64,000 bases of DNA from Fodinibius sp964490705. Its GTDB lineage: Bacteria; Bacteroidota; Rhodothermia; Balneolales; Balneolaceae. The stretch covers positions 65,940 through 129,939 of the forward strand of contig CAZBCG010000008.1 of NCBI GenBank assembly GCA_964490705.1, read 5' to 3'. Every line of letters starts with the position of its first letter. Within the stretch, counting starts at the first letter, position 1. Below the pieces are notes generated by a model that ran no database searches, was not told the origin of the DNA, and saw only the letters and a list, made by a program, of their open reading frames with translations. Shown piece by piece: positions 1 to 9,055 of the stretch. A program made the position numbers and the translations under genes.

Positions 1-631
1 GCACATCCCCAACGTATGATCGTAAATCTTTGAGATTGTCAGGCTCGGGATTGTCCAGCCCAACGATTACAAACAAGCCTACCGGAATGGCCAGCAGGGA
101 TAGGTAAAAGGGATAAAACCATCCCAAGAGTGCCAGTCCGCCGCCGATTGCGGGATAAGAAGCTGTTCCCACGCTAAGCACACTTCCGTTGTATCCCATG
201 GCTGTAGCCCGGCGGTTGCCTTCATAGAGATCCCCGATAAGCGTAATATTGAGGGCACCCAGTGAGGCTCCGCCAATACCCTGGATAAATCGCAGAATTA
301 AGAGCCAGGTGAAATCTGTGGCAAAGGCGCAAGCCGTTCCGGCGATCCCGAAAATAAACAGCGAGGGCACCAGAATAACCTTGCGTCCGATGCGATCAGC
401 AAAGACGCCGAGGAACGGGGTCAGGAACATACCGGGCACGGTGAATGCGGTAATCAACAGGCCGATTCGTTCATTCGATACGTCCAGCACGTTGGCCATT
501 TTCGGGAGGGCAGGAGCAATGCTGGCTACGCCCATCACGGCGGAAAGCGTAATCCCGAATATAACATAGAGGTTTAAGTCGTGAAGTACCGAAGGCTTAT
601 TCGAAGAAGAGATAAGTTGCTGTTTATTCAG
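1..631 (-). CDS. MFS transporter, N-terminal part (runs off window start)
   Basis: This is the first half of a 12-segment major facilitator superfamily permease in the inner membrane, of the drug-exporter or sugar-exporter type. The reverse strand reads as a continuous frame with about six hydrophobic segments. After segment 2 it carries the family's motif A, seen as GVFADRIGRK, and later RFIQGIGGASLGAL, which is typical of segment 4 in DHA1 exporters. The C-terminal half lies outside the window and the substrate cannot be inferred. The start is odd: between the in-frame stop at 650-652 and the first hydrophobic segment there is no ATG, GTG or TTG. A CTG at 631 is the best available start, giving a protein that opens NKQQLISSSNK. 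A sequencing indel near the start is an alternative. Confidence 0.8.
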   Translation of the reverse strand, partial: MNKQQLISSSNKPSVLHDLNLYVIFGITLSAVMGVASIAPALPKMANVLDVSNERIGLLITAFTVPGMFLTPFLGVFADRIGRKVILVPSLFIFGIAGTACAFATDFTWLLILRFIQGIGGASLGALNITLIGDLYEGNRRATAMGYNGSVLSVGTASYPAIGGGLALLGWFYPFYLSLLAIPVGLFVIVGLDNPEPDNLKDLRSYVGDV

Positions 632-663
632 AGTATTATATTCAAATCGTTAAAAAGGATAGC

Positions 664-705
664 TCCGCAAAAACGTTCCCGATTTGTTGGGAAAACTGTT
701 GCGGA
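664..705. repeat. Imperfect inverted repeat upstream of the MFS gene
   Basis: Two 17-base arms (664-680 and 689-705) pair at 13 of 17 positions around an 8-base loop, with TCCGCA and TGCGGA at the outer ends. It lies between the divergent MFS and lipoprotein genes. It could be a REP-like element, or a terminator or operator stem. No run of T follows on either side. The rest of 632-880 shows only a 6-bp inverted pair (825-830 with 851-856) and AT-rich sequence of the kind expected for promoters. Confidence 0.45.
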
Positions 706-880
706 CTATCTGGGGTTATGTTGCTTTTTTGGTTGCCGATATAAAACGAGCTGATAGTATGCAGATAATTTTTTTGAAATACTTTGTAACAAATTACTAG
801 GGTTTTACTCTTGAAACTAAGAGAGGAACGTTATTAAATACATGCTTGAGCGTTCCCAATTAATTAAAAAACCGACTATC

Positions 881-1787
881 ATGAATTATCATAGAGATAA
901 ATTTATAGCTATTGCTATAATTTCGATATTTACTTTTTTTATCAGGGTGTGATTCTTCAAATCTTAATTCTGAACCATCTATTACAAGTACTAATAGTTC
1001 AGCCGAGCCATCAAACTCAATGGCTACGACGAGCTCAACTAGTTCAACTTCTCCTGCAGAGTTAACAATAGAAGCAGGTACTTATAGCCAAGATGTAGAT
1101 CTAGATGCAGAGTATCCAGAATCTGGAGAGCAATACTCATACAATGTAAGTACTAACGACCGATTAAGTGTAACTAGTCCATTACAAGTGAGTGTACCTG
1201 CTGAAAATGAATATATAGGTTCATCTAAAATCAATCACCGATATTATACTTATAAAAATACCCCTTCTAACATTTCTTTTGATGGTAATGGTAATATGTC
1301 ATATACCATTGATGGCCAAACTTATAGCACACAGTTAAGTTCAGAGCAAGCGGATATAATAAACTCCGTACAGCAAGATATGGATGAAGCTGCCTCTTAT
1401 ATTGATAATTCAGGAGGTGGCGGTTCTCAGTTTGGAATAGCATCACAATCTACGTCTTCTAGTACATCCGCAAAATTTCAAGCCATGTCAGATAAGGAGA
1501 TAAAAAAATGGTTTAAAGACATTGGTTATAAAGTAAAAAAATTGGGAAATAGAAGATTTAAGCTGATCAGAAAAATAAAAAAAGATTATCGGGCTGGTCA
1601 CACCAGAATTGTTAGCATATTCAATGCTAATACTTTGGAAAGGGAACAAACTTTTTCTACTAGTCATAACGGGAAAAGGAAAACATCCCATTTTATGAAT
1701 AAAGCAAAAGATAAATTCAAGAGTAAGATAAAAAGAAGTGATAATAGTTATTTGATGCTTGAAGTGAAAAACAAAAAAAATAACTAA
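881..1787 (+). pseudogene. Disrupted AT-rich lipoprotein of unknown function (frameshift in T7 run)
   Basis: Read from ATG 881 the protein begins as a hydrophobic leader (MNYHRDKFIAIAIISIF) and hits a stop at 950. If one T is removed from the seven Ts at 934-940, the frame continues as FLSGC and then a Ser/Thr-rich stretch. That gives a proper lipobox with Cys as the lipidated residue, followed without a break by the long frame ending at 1787. The mature part has a low-complexity S/T region, a middle domain, a GGGGS linker, and a basic C-terminal domain of about 100 residues rich in Lys, with HTRIVSIFNANTLE. I recognise no family. The next gene follows after 17 bp, so the two are probably co-transcribed. 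The region is clearly more AT-rich than its neighbours. The shift may be a homopolymer error or a real mutation. Confidence 0.7.
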
Positions 1788-1804
1788 GAATCGAGGAGTC
1801 TATT

Positions 1805-3038
1805 ATGAAGAACTTTTACCTACTATTTATATTTTTGATATTTGCCGGATATACAACACAAGCTCAATCAAACGTGACATTTATACATGGACTTGGTGAT
1901 TCGCCCACTGTTTGGAACCCTATGTCTGATTATTTAGATAATAACTTTTCTTTTAATCGCAATGATGTTTCATATAATACGGATAATGCAATTGGCTCAA
2001 CGGCTGATAATATTACAATAGGAGATGATGCAATTGTAGTTGCCCATAGTTTAGGGGGATTGCTTGCCAGAGAATATATTAGGAATGGTAATAATAACAT
2101 CAATGATTTCCAATCATTGATTACGGTAGGGACGCCACATTATGGAGCGCCTGCAGCTGAAAATATTCAAAATGGAGAAATATCAGATATATTTTCAGAA
2201 TGGATTCAAGAATTATCTGCTGGTCCTGATGGAACGGTAAATTTAAATTTATTAGCACAGAATGTATTAGCTAATCTGGGTCTCATCCTAAATGGCGATC
2301 AAGGATTATTACATAACCAGCTTCTTTTAAGATATGGTACACAGGTTTCTGTTGATCAAATGATACCTGGGAGTTCTTTTTTAAATACATTAAATTCAAA
2401 TCCACAGAATACTATTCCCAATATCTAGATATGCAATTTATGGAAATGAATCTGCTAGTCAGTCAAGGCAATCTCCTGTTGAAGACGGTACTTTTGCTGA
2501 TACACATGAAGTAATTACTGCCCTATATCTTGGGACCAGTGCATTTTATGCTGGCATTTCAGCAAGACTTACGTTTGAAATACAGAATTATGATATAAAT
2601 GATCCGCTATATCATGTATTACTAGACCAAATTGAATACTTTGCTGATTTGGCGGCTCAGTGGTTGCGAGGATTTACTTCACTTGCGTTTGACCAAGCAC
2701 GCGAATGGAATGAAAATGTTGCAGGTGTAACTTATTATAAGGGTGCGCCATGCCCGCAAAGTGAGGTATGTAAAGATATTACTGATGGTCTTTTGACCGA
2801 ATACACGCAGGCACCATCTTTCTTTCAAGTTACAGGTGATATTTATGACCGAACAATAGAAGCTAGGAATGCGAATCACCTAGAAGAAACGGCACATCCA
2901 AGTGTAGAAACGATACTATCTGATATATTTGAAAATGAGAATGTTCCTGATACCGGAGGAGGTGGGGGCGGTGGCGACGATCCCGTTGATCCTATAGACC
3001 CTTGTGACGATGGGCAAAACCAAATGATTTGCAATTAA
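1805..3038 (+). pseudogene. Secreted lipase-like alpha/beta hydrolase, frameshifted
   Basis: The first frame (1805-2428) encodes a signal peptide ending TTQAQ, the oxyanion segment FIHGLGDSP and the nucleophile elbow AHSLGG with Ser82, which together mark a triacylglycerol-lipase/PGAP1-like hydrolase. It stops at 2426-2428. A second frame takes over at once with RYAIYGNES, a segment usually found in such lipases directly after the first half, and runs to 3038. Dropping one C from the CCC near 2417-2419 joins the halves as NTIPISRYAIYGNE, giving about 410 residues. The second half contains candidate acid and His residues (DTHEV, ETAHPSVE) and ends in a Gly7 linker with an Asp/Pro/Cys tail. The product would act outside the inner membrane on lipid esters. 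Base composition is AT-rich like the gene before it. As written the gene is broken. Confidence 0.75.
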
Positions 3039-3084
3039 ATTAACTATCAGTCGGTGGTTATTCACCGACTGATAATTCTTTCTT

Positions 3085-4320
3085 ATGAAATTATTTTGTG
3101 TCTCAACATATTCATTGCTTTTAATTACGATTTTTACTTCCTGTGATATCTTTGGAAGTGAAAACAAACCAACTGAAAAGGGCAAAGAAATTTGGTCGGT
3201 TTCAAACACCACTGATCGATTGGTAAAAACGAAACCGGTTATAACCGATGGCGATGTCTATTTTCTGCAGGATAACTCGTTAAAGTCCTATGAGGTTAAA
3301 ACTGGCAATCGCAATTGGGCTACCCAAACCTACCAGCAGTTGGGCGCTTTTGGTTACAGCAGGTCATTGCTCCAGGACGGAAACTATGTGTTTGTTGATC
3401 AGGGCTATGACATGCAGGCCTTTAGTATGGAGACCGGCCAAGAAATCTGGCACACTCCCATTACCGATGTCCCCAATGAAACCTCCGGGTTGGGATCACC
3501 CGTGATGAGCCAAGATGAGACCTACCTGTATGCCGGACGAAAAGGCTATGTGCTCAAAATTCGGAAGGGCGATGGACAAATAATCCATCGTTTTCCGCTG
3601 GGAGTGGGAGGTCCCAACGACACGCCTATTGGTGCAACAGAACCGCTGATTGCCTCGGAAGAAGATATCCTCTACGTGCCGGCCTATTACTACGATACTG
3701 AATCTGATGATATACCTATTAGTGACCGATACGGTACCTATTTGTATGCATTTGATGCTAATTCTGGAGAACAGTTGTGGGTGAACCCCGTTACCATCAA
3801 AATTGCAGATACTTCTACTGAAGCACCCGATGACTCCTTAATTGCGGATGCCCCAATATATGATGCCGAACTTACTGATAATGCTGTGGTTGGACTTATG
3901 GGGATGTCTGTTGTTTCTATTAGCCGAACCAATGGACAGAAATTTTGGGATAATTACTTTCCCCAAAGTGGGTTCAACGTTGGCCTAGCCATAACTGATA
4001 ATTTTATTTATGTTGCTTCGGTGGGTAGTTATGCCCATAAGCTAAATTTACAAACCGGAGAAGAACTCTGGCGAACCGATATTGGGGCTTCAAATTATAG
4101 CATTCCAACGGTCCAAAATGGCCGGTTTTTTATGACTGTCACCGGTGGTGGAAACAATTTGATCCTAAATACTGATGACGGGTCAATTATCTATGATGAG
4201 TTACCGCCGAACTTCGAGAATGATTCCTTCGATGTGTTTATATCCTCGCTGGGCGTTGGAGACGGGTATATGGTAAATGTGGGGAGTAAAGCGGCCTATG
4301 GCATTAAGATTCCGGAATAA
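3085..4320 (+). CDS. PQQ-like beta-propeller lipoprotein
   Basis: The 411-residue protein starts with a short leader ending in a lipobox (TIFTSC, Cys20), so it is probably anchored to a membrane in the cell envelope. The rest is a series of PQQ_2-type blades, each with a W or tyrosine-glycine core such as GQEIWHTPI, GEQLWVNPV, GQKFWDNYF and GEELWRTDIG. There is no adjacent BAM or dehydrogenase gene, so the match to BamB is at fold level only. The two genes before it are AT-rich secreted proteins and this one may belong to the same transcript (46 bp gap), although its composition is nearer that of the rest of the contig. A hairpin terminator directly follows the stop. Confidence 0.85.
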   Translation: MKLFCVSTYSLLLITIFTSCDIFGSENKPTEKGKEIWSVSNTTDRLVKTKPVITDGDVYFLQDNSLKSYEVKTGNRNWATQTYQQLGAFGYSRSLLQDGNYVFVDQGYDMQAFSMETGQEIWHTPITDVPNETSGLGSPVMSQDETYLYAGRKGYVLKIRKGDGQIIHRFPLGVGGPNDTPIGATEPLIASEEDILYVPAYYYDTESDDIPISDRYGTYLYAFDANSGEQLWVNPVTIKIADTSTEAPDDSLIADAPIYDAELTDNAVVGLMGMSVVSISRTNGQKFWDNYFPQSGFNVGLAITDNFIYVASVGSYAHKLNLQTGEELWRTDIGASNYSIPTVQNGRFFMTVTGGGNNLILNTDDGSIIYDELPPNFENDSFDVFISSLGVGDGYMVNVGSKAAYGIKIPE

Positions 4321-4342
4321 AAAGGCCTTTAGAGGCCTTTTT
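4319..4342. terminator. Rho-independent terminator (bidirectional)
   Basis: A perfect 10-bp stem (AAAAAGGCCT / AGGCCTTTTT) with a TTAG loop overlaps the stop of the propeller gene. Because the arms end in A5 and T5 it can serve that gene on the plus strand and the convergent protein-kinase gene on the minus strand. Confidence 0.85.
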
Positions 4343-4411
4343 ATTCCCTCTCCCTGGGGCAAGTCTGTGACTTCGGCTAGAGAAGGATGACTACTGGCAC
4401 AAGTCCCAAAT

Positions 4412-6877
4412 TTATTCCCAATAGTCGTCCAGAAATTTCTCCCAGCGGTTGCGGTTTTTCTGATAGACGCGCTCCAGATCCGAAAGAATATCCTCAAAAT
4501 CGGGATTGTCGTGCATGGGTTGCCAGATGGGGTTGTCAGCGACCCAGGGATAATTTTCGTATCCCAGGTAAATTGCTTTTCGCAGCCAGTGCAGGGCTTC
4601 GGTAGAATTACCTTCAACTACAAAATAGGTCGCCAGCCGGTGGGCCATCTCACAATCGGTAGCTGCAATAGAGAGCAGTTCATCGGTAATAAGTTCAGAC
4701 GCTTTTTCGGGGTCGCCGTTCCGCACGTAACACATGGCCAGCGTGGGGTAGGTCACTCGGCGGTTGGGATCTTCTTCAATGACGGATTCCAAAATGGGGA
4801 TCGCCTTTTCATAACCGCCTTCCCGAAAAAAGAGGTATCCCTTGGTTGTACGCAGTAGCGAGTGATTGGGTTCGAGGGTTAAGCCCTTATCAACCTCCAG
4901 CCAGGCCAGATCGAGCTGACCGAGATAGTGATTTACCCGTGCCCGCCGATTGTAGATTTGTGTTGCCGCAGCGGGATTGTCCTGCAGAGCCATCCCAAAC
5001 AAGCGAAGCGCTTCTTTGTGTAATCCATCGAGCTGTACGATAATGCCCGCGCCCAAAAAGACTTCTGAATTGTGGTTGGTATTGTTGAGCAGGTATTGCA
5101 TATCGCGCCGCGCTTTTTCTTTTTCGCCCCGCCACAGATAGGTATAGGCCCGTTGTATTTTTGCTTCTATATTTTCGGGATCCAGTTCCAGGGCTTTTTC
5201 CAGATGACGTTGTGCCGTCATAAAATGCGTCTGTCCGCCGTAACCATTGACTACATAATTGAGATGAGTGCGGCCCAGCCCCGCATGAGCTGCGGCAAAT
5301 TGGGGCGCTTTTTCCAGTACTTCCTCAAATTTGTTTTTGCCTTCTTCAAGGTCTTTCGGATTGTTGGATCCCCATAGAAATCGTGATAGCAGGGCCTGTG
5401 CTTCTAAATACTGCTCCGATAAATCAATCGGCAGGCTGTCGAGTGGCGTTTTTTCCTGTTTTTCTTCGAGTTTGCCAAGGTTGAACAGGGTTTCAAAAAT
5501 ATCGTCTGTGATTTCGCTTTGTACTTGCACTAAATCAAAAGAGGGCACCGATATAGTATCACCGGCAAAGATGGTTTTGGTCGCAATCTCGAGCAGCTGC
5601 CAGGTGAGCGTAAATCCTTCTTCGGCGCTAAAAAAACTACCTGTCAGCACATACTGGGTTTGCAACTTGTGACCAGCTTCAATTTCGTCGATGGATTGAT
5701 CCGACAGCGATAAAAACGCGCCTGGCGGACGTATGGTAACCGAGGCGTTTTGGGATAATCGTGTTGCAATGGCATCGGCCATGGCCAATCCAAAATAGCG
5801 CGTTTTCCCATTTTCGTTGGCCTGCTTGAAGGGAAGTACGGCTATCGAATTCTCAGGGACATCATCGCTGCTTTTTTGCAAAAAGAATTCCGTAAGCATC
5901 GAAAAAACGCCCGGACGGTCATTTTCCTCTTTCTCTTTTTGCGATTGTTTTTGTTGGGCCGATCCCACCGACGGTGATGGAAGCAAGGCCGAACTTTCGC
6001 CGGGAATCATCCCCTTTTCAAAATCCATGGTTTTCATCAGTGTTTTAAGTGCGCCGTGCAGGTCCGCCACAGATGTAAATCTATTGGTCGGTTGTTTGTC
6101 CAGTGCTTTAAGGATCAGATCATTAAATGTATCGGGGATATCCGGGTTAAGCTTTTTGGGCGGCGTAGGTTTAATCGAACGGATAGCCCGGATAAGTTTG
6201 TGCTCATCAAGTTTCCTTGTTGATAGAAAGGGATGCTGACCGGTAATAATTTCATAGAAGATGATACCGAGTGCAAAAATATCGGACTGTTTGCTGCTGC
6301 GCAGCGTTACGAATTGTTCAGGAGCCATATATGCGGTGGTCCCAAACCGGCTCGACTGTTGATTGCCATTGGTTTCGTCATCACTTTCTGGGATATCTTC
6401 CAGCGTTGGGGATTCCCGTCGCTTGGCCAGCCCGAAGTCCAGAATTTTCACCAGTCCGCCGTCGGTAACCATAATGTTGGCCGGTTTCAGATCGCGGTGG
6501 AGAATATCCAGCTTGTGAGCTTCGGCCAGTCCGTCGGCAATTTGTATGCTGATAGAAAGCGCAAACTGCAGGTTAAGTGCTCCATTTTCGAGCAGCTCAT
6601 TAAGCGTGCGGCCGGGCACGTACTGCATCACGATATAGGGACGCTTGTCGTATTCGCCCACTTCGTAAATGGCACTTACATTGGGGTGCTGAATAGCCGA
6701 CGCAATGCGCGCTTCTTCGAGGATACGCTCGCGAATCTGCTTCTCCGATGCGCGCTCGGGGTGTACAATCTTAATAACCACCGGTCGCATCAGTTTGGTG
6801 TCGGTCGCATAATAGACCGTACCGTGCTGTCCCGATCCCAGTTCGTGTTGGATTTCGTAGTGTTGGATCTTGTCCAT
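4412..6877 (-). CDS. Ser/Thr protein kinase with FlgO/TolB-like domain and TPR repeats
   Basis: The 821-residue protein has an N-terminal Hanks-type kinase domain (about 7-275): the glycine loop GSGQHG, catalytic Lys36, HRDLKPAN with Asp129, DFG at 147-149 and the APE region in AYMAPEQ. All key residues are present, so it should be active. A middle domain (about 342-465), starting SIAVLPFKQ, resembles the TolB/FlgO-like module often found between kinase and TPR parts. The C-terminal 330 residues are TPR helices, for instance GLGRTHLNYV and AYTYLWRGE, which probably bind partners. I see no membrane segment, so a cytoplasmic protein is likely. It stands alone, convergent with the propeller lipoprotein gene. 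Target proteins cannot be read from the sequence. Confidence 0.92.
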   Translation of the reverse strand: MDKIQHYEIQHELGSGQHGTVYYATDTKLMRPVVIKIVHPERASEKQIRERILEEARIASAIQHPNVSAIYEVGEYDKRPYIVMQYVPGRTLNELLENGALNLQFALSISIQIADGLAEAHKLDILHRDLKPANIMVTDGGLVKILDFGLAKRRESPTLEDIPESDDETNGNQQSSRFGTTAYMAPEQFVTLRSSKQSDIFALGIIFYEIITGQHPFLSTRKLDEHKLIRAIRSIKPTPPKKLNPDIPDTFNDLILKALDKQPTNRFTSVADLHGALKTLMKTMDFEKGMIPGESSALLPSPSVGSAQQKQSQKEKEENDRPGVFSMLTEFFLQKSSDDVPENSIAVLPFKQANENGKTRYFGLAMADAIATRLSQNASVTIRPPGAFLSLSDQSIDEIEAGHKLQTQYVLTGSFFSAEEGFTLTWQLLEIATKTIFAGDTISVPSFDLVQVQSEITDDIFETLFNLGKLEEKQEKTPLDSLPIDLSEQYLEAQALLSRFLWGSNNPKDLEEGKNKFEEVLEKAPQFAAAHAGLGRTHLNYVVNGYGGQTHFMTAQRHLEKALELDPENIEAKIQRAYTYLWRGEKEKARRDMQYLLNNTNHNSEVFLGAGIIVQLDGLHKEALRLFGMALQDNPAAATQIYNRRARVNHYLGQLDLAWLEVDKGLTLEPNHSLLRTTKGYLFFREGGYEKAIPILESVIEEDPNRRVTYPTLAMCYVRNGDPEKASELITDELLSIAATDCEMAHRLATYFVVEGNSTEALHWLRKAIYLGYENYPWVADNPIWQPMHDNPDFEDILSDLERVYQKNRNRWEKFLDDYWE

Positions 6878-7057
6878 TGCCGCTTTATTTATTTGTTATA
6901 AGCGGAAAATTACGGACTACCACTACGAAGTTCTACTTTTTCGGGGATGTAATTTCTTGCAAGGGATTCTCAAAAGCAGGGCAATATTCTTGGATAAATT
7001 CTTGCAAACCGAGATAAAAACCGCTGCCTCAAAGGAGCAAAAAAAGTCAAAATGATA

Positions 7058-7906
7058 TCATCCTGCTTCAGCCGGCACCTCCGTTTTTTCATCCGCAGCG
7101 CTTGTCAGCAGGTTATAGGATGATACGATAACAAATAGAACACCCAGCAATGCAACAATTGACGATCCGGCCGGGAAATCATAATTAAAAGACAGATTGA
7201 GCCCGAAAAATCCACCGAGCACGCTCAATGTCATCGCTGAGCTAATGACTACAATTTTGGATTTGGACAGCATAATGCCGCAAACGCTTGGGATAATCAG
7301 AAAAGAAAATACGGGGATTACTCCGCCAATTTCGACGGCAAATACAATGGCCAGACCGATGGAGATATAAAACAGAAAGTTCCAGAAATCAAAAATACCG
7401 ACTTCATCGCCGTGGTTATCTTCGTATTTGCGGGTGAGCTCGAAGAATTGATTGCGAAATATGATGTGGGAGATCCCGAGAATGCCAAATATGATGGCCA
7501 TTGTTGTGATCTGTTCCCAGCTGACGGCCAGAATGTTACCAAAGAGGACTTCCTGGATATCGGAATCGCCGTGGGCCGACTTTGAAATTAGTAATACCGT
7601 TACCGCAGAACAGATAGCGTAAATAATGCCGATGACGGCTTCCTGTTTTAACCGCTTGTCCTTGATTTTGATGAGCGACAGCAAGAAAGCCCCTACCAGT
7701 GTTGCAATGATGGGAATCCAGGTGTTGCCGCCACCAAGATAGGCGGCAATGGCTACGCCGAGGGATGAGATCTGCCCAAGGGCAAGATCAACGAAGACGA
7801 TACCTCGTCTCACAACATGAACACCAAGGTAAGAGAGCAACAGTCCCATAATTACAGCGGCGATAAAAGCTTGGGTCATAAAATCCAGTTGAAACATCTC
7901 AAACAT
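7058..7906 (-). CDS. Metal ABC transporter permease (ZnuB/MntB family)
   Basis: This is a 282-residue ABC-3 family inner-membrane permease with about eight hydrophobic segments. Typical family stretches are RRGIVFVDLALGQISSLGVA near the start and GGVIPVFSFLIIPSVCGIML near the end, the latter containing the region that contacts the ATPase. It would carry Zn(II) or Mn(II) received from the binding protein encoded 169 bp upstream on the same strand. Members of this family need a separate ATP-binding subunit, and no such gene lies in this cluster. It is the last gene of the likely operon 10648-7058. Confidence 0.9.
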   Translation of the reverse strand: MFEMFQLDFMTQAFIAAVIMGLLLSYLGVHVVRRGIVFVDLALGQISSLGVAIAAYLGGGNTWIPIIATLVGAFLLSLIKIKDKRLKQEAVIGIIYAICSAVTVLLISKSAHGDSDIQEVLFGNILAVSWEQITTMAIIFGILGISHIIFRNQFFELTRKYEDNHGDEVGIFDFWNFLFYISIGLAIVFAVEIGGVIPVFSFLIIPSVCGIMLSKSKIVVISSAMTLSVLGGFFGLNLSFNYDFPAGSSIVALLGVLFVIVSSYNLLTSAADEKTEVPAEAG

Positions 7907-7950
7907 AGTGATCTGGTTTTTATTGAAAAATTTATCTTGAAAGAATTAAC

Positions 7951-8003
7951 TGTCATCCTGAACCATGTGCTGAGTTTATCTCAGTATCTCTTTCAGGATC
8001 TCC
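7951..8003. repeat. REP-like intergenic element, copy 1 (ATCCTGAA...TTCAGGAT)
   Basis: Arms ATCCTGAA (7955-7962) and TTCAGGAT (7992-7999) are perfect inverted copies. The same arms, with TGTC before the left one and CT after the right one, recur at 13041-13089, where only the interior differs. It lies between the binding-protein and permease genes of the metal-uptake operon. Confidence 0.65.
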
Positions 8004-8075
8004 CGATATTTAAGAATGTGTTTCGTTAAGCCTCCACGCTTCAATTGACTCAGCGCAGAGGTCCGTCATAGTACG

Positions 8076-9011
8076 TTAGTTTGCCTGTTGCTTTTCCAAA
8101 GCTTCGACAAGTGTATTAATGTTGTAATCAAAAAGATCAATATAGTTGTCAATTTCGTCGTAGCCGCCCGTCATCGTCGAAAGCTTGGCCAACTCGATAG
8201 TAGCATTACGCGCCACAACTTTGGGCGATTTCATACTGAAATAGGGTGAATTGATCAGTGCCGGAATATTTTGTGATTTTACTTTCTCTATCACATTTAC
8301 CAGCTGTGAGGGTGTAGGTGGAATGCCGGGCTTGGGCTCCAGGAATCCCGCAATTTCGAGACCAAATCGCTCTTCAAAATAGACCCACTCATTGTGGTAA
8401 GCGATGATTTTAGTCCCTTCATAAGGAGCTATTTTGTTCTGCCATTCTTCCATTTTTTTGTCGATGGTGCTCTTAAACTCTTCCAGGTTGGCAGCAAAAT
8501 CGGCTTCATTTTCGGGGGCGATTTCGGCAAGATGATTATAGATATTTTCGGCAATCTTCTTACCGCGCAGCGGGTCGAGCCAGTAGTGGGGATTCCCGTA
8601 GATGTGGATATCGCCCTCTTCGGGATTAATTTGCGAAGGCACCTGTAGCAGAGAAATACCTTCTGAGGCATCCACATAACCGGGATTTCCGCGCTGGATA
8701 TCTCCATTTCGTGAACTTTCGACCAGCTGTGGCGCCCATCCTTTTTCCAAATCGAGACCGACGGTTACAAACATATCGGCACGAGAAAGTTTGACGATAA
8801 AACTGGGTTTAGGATCCACAAAGTGCGGATTTTGATAGCCCTTGGCGATGGAAAAGACATCCACATGGTCACCGCCCACGTATCGCGTAATGCTGGCCAG
8901 GTCGGGCAGGGTGGTTACAACGTTAACTTGTGCTGATGCGATAGCGCTGAATCCCGTGAGGATCAGAACTAGCATCACAATCGATTTTTTAAGGGTGTTA
9001 ATCGTATTCAT
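8076..9011 (-). CDS. Metal ABC transporter substrate-binding protein (ZnuA/TroA family)
   Basis: This 311-residue periplasmic protein has a signal peptide ending SAIASAQ and then the cluster A-1 fold start VVTTLPDLASITRYVGGD. The usual metal ligands are present: His63 in NPHFVDP, His141 in NPHYWLD and His205 in AYHNEW, with an acidic fourth ligand probably in the C-terminal GYDEIDNYID stretch. There is no His-rich loop between the first two ligands, which many zinc-specific ZnuA proteins have, so zinc and manganese are both possible. It is encoded between the outer-membrane barrel gene and the permease gene on the same strand. Confidence 0.92.
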   Translation of the reverse strand: MNTINTLKKSIVMLVLILTGFSAIASAQVNVVTTLPDLASITRYVGGDHVDVFSIAKGYQNPHFVDPKPSFIVKLSRADMFVTVGLDLEKGWAPQLVESSRNGDIQRGNPGYVDASEGISLLQVPSQINPEEGDIHIYGNPHYWLDPLRGKKIAENIYNHLAEIAPENEADFAANLEEFKSTIDKKMEEWQNKIAPYEGTKIIAYHNEWVYFEERFGLEIAGFLEPKPGIPPTPSQLVNVIEKVKSQNIPALINSPYFSMKSPKVVARNATIELAKLSTMTGGYDEIDNYIDLFDYNINTLVEALEKQQAN

Positions 9012-9055
9012 ATCAGTAGGATTAAAACGATGAAAAATTGGTTAGCGAGCATTCA

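Noticed and set aside
3085..4320. BamB assembly factor or PQQ dehydrogenase
   Set aside because: Only the propeller fold is shared. There are no PQQ ligands in order and no bam neighbours.
6233..6901. A 222-codon plus-strand frame over the kinase N-terminus
   Set aside because: It mirrors the kinase domain, whose catalytic motifs are all intact on the other strand.
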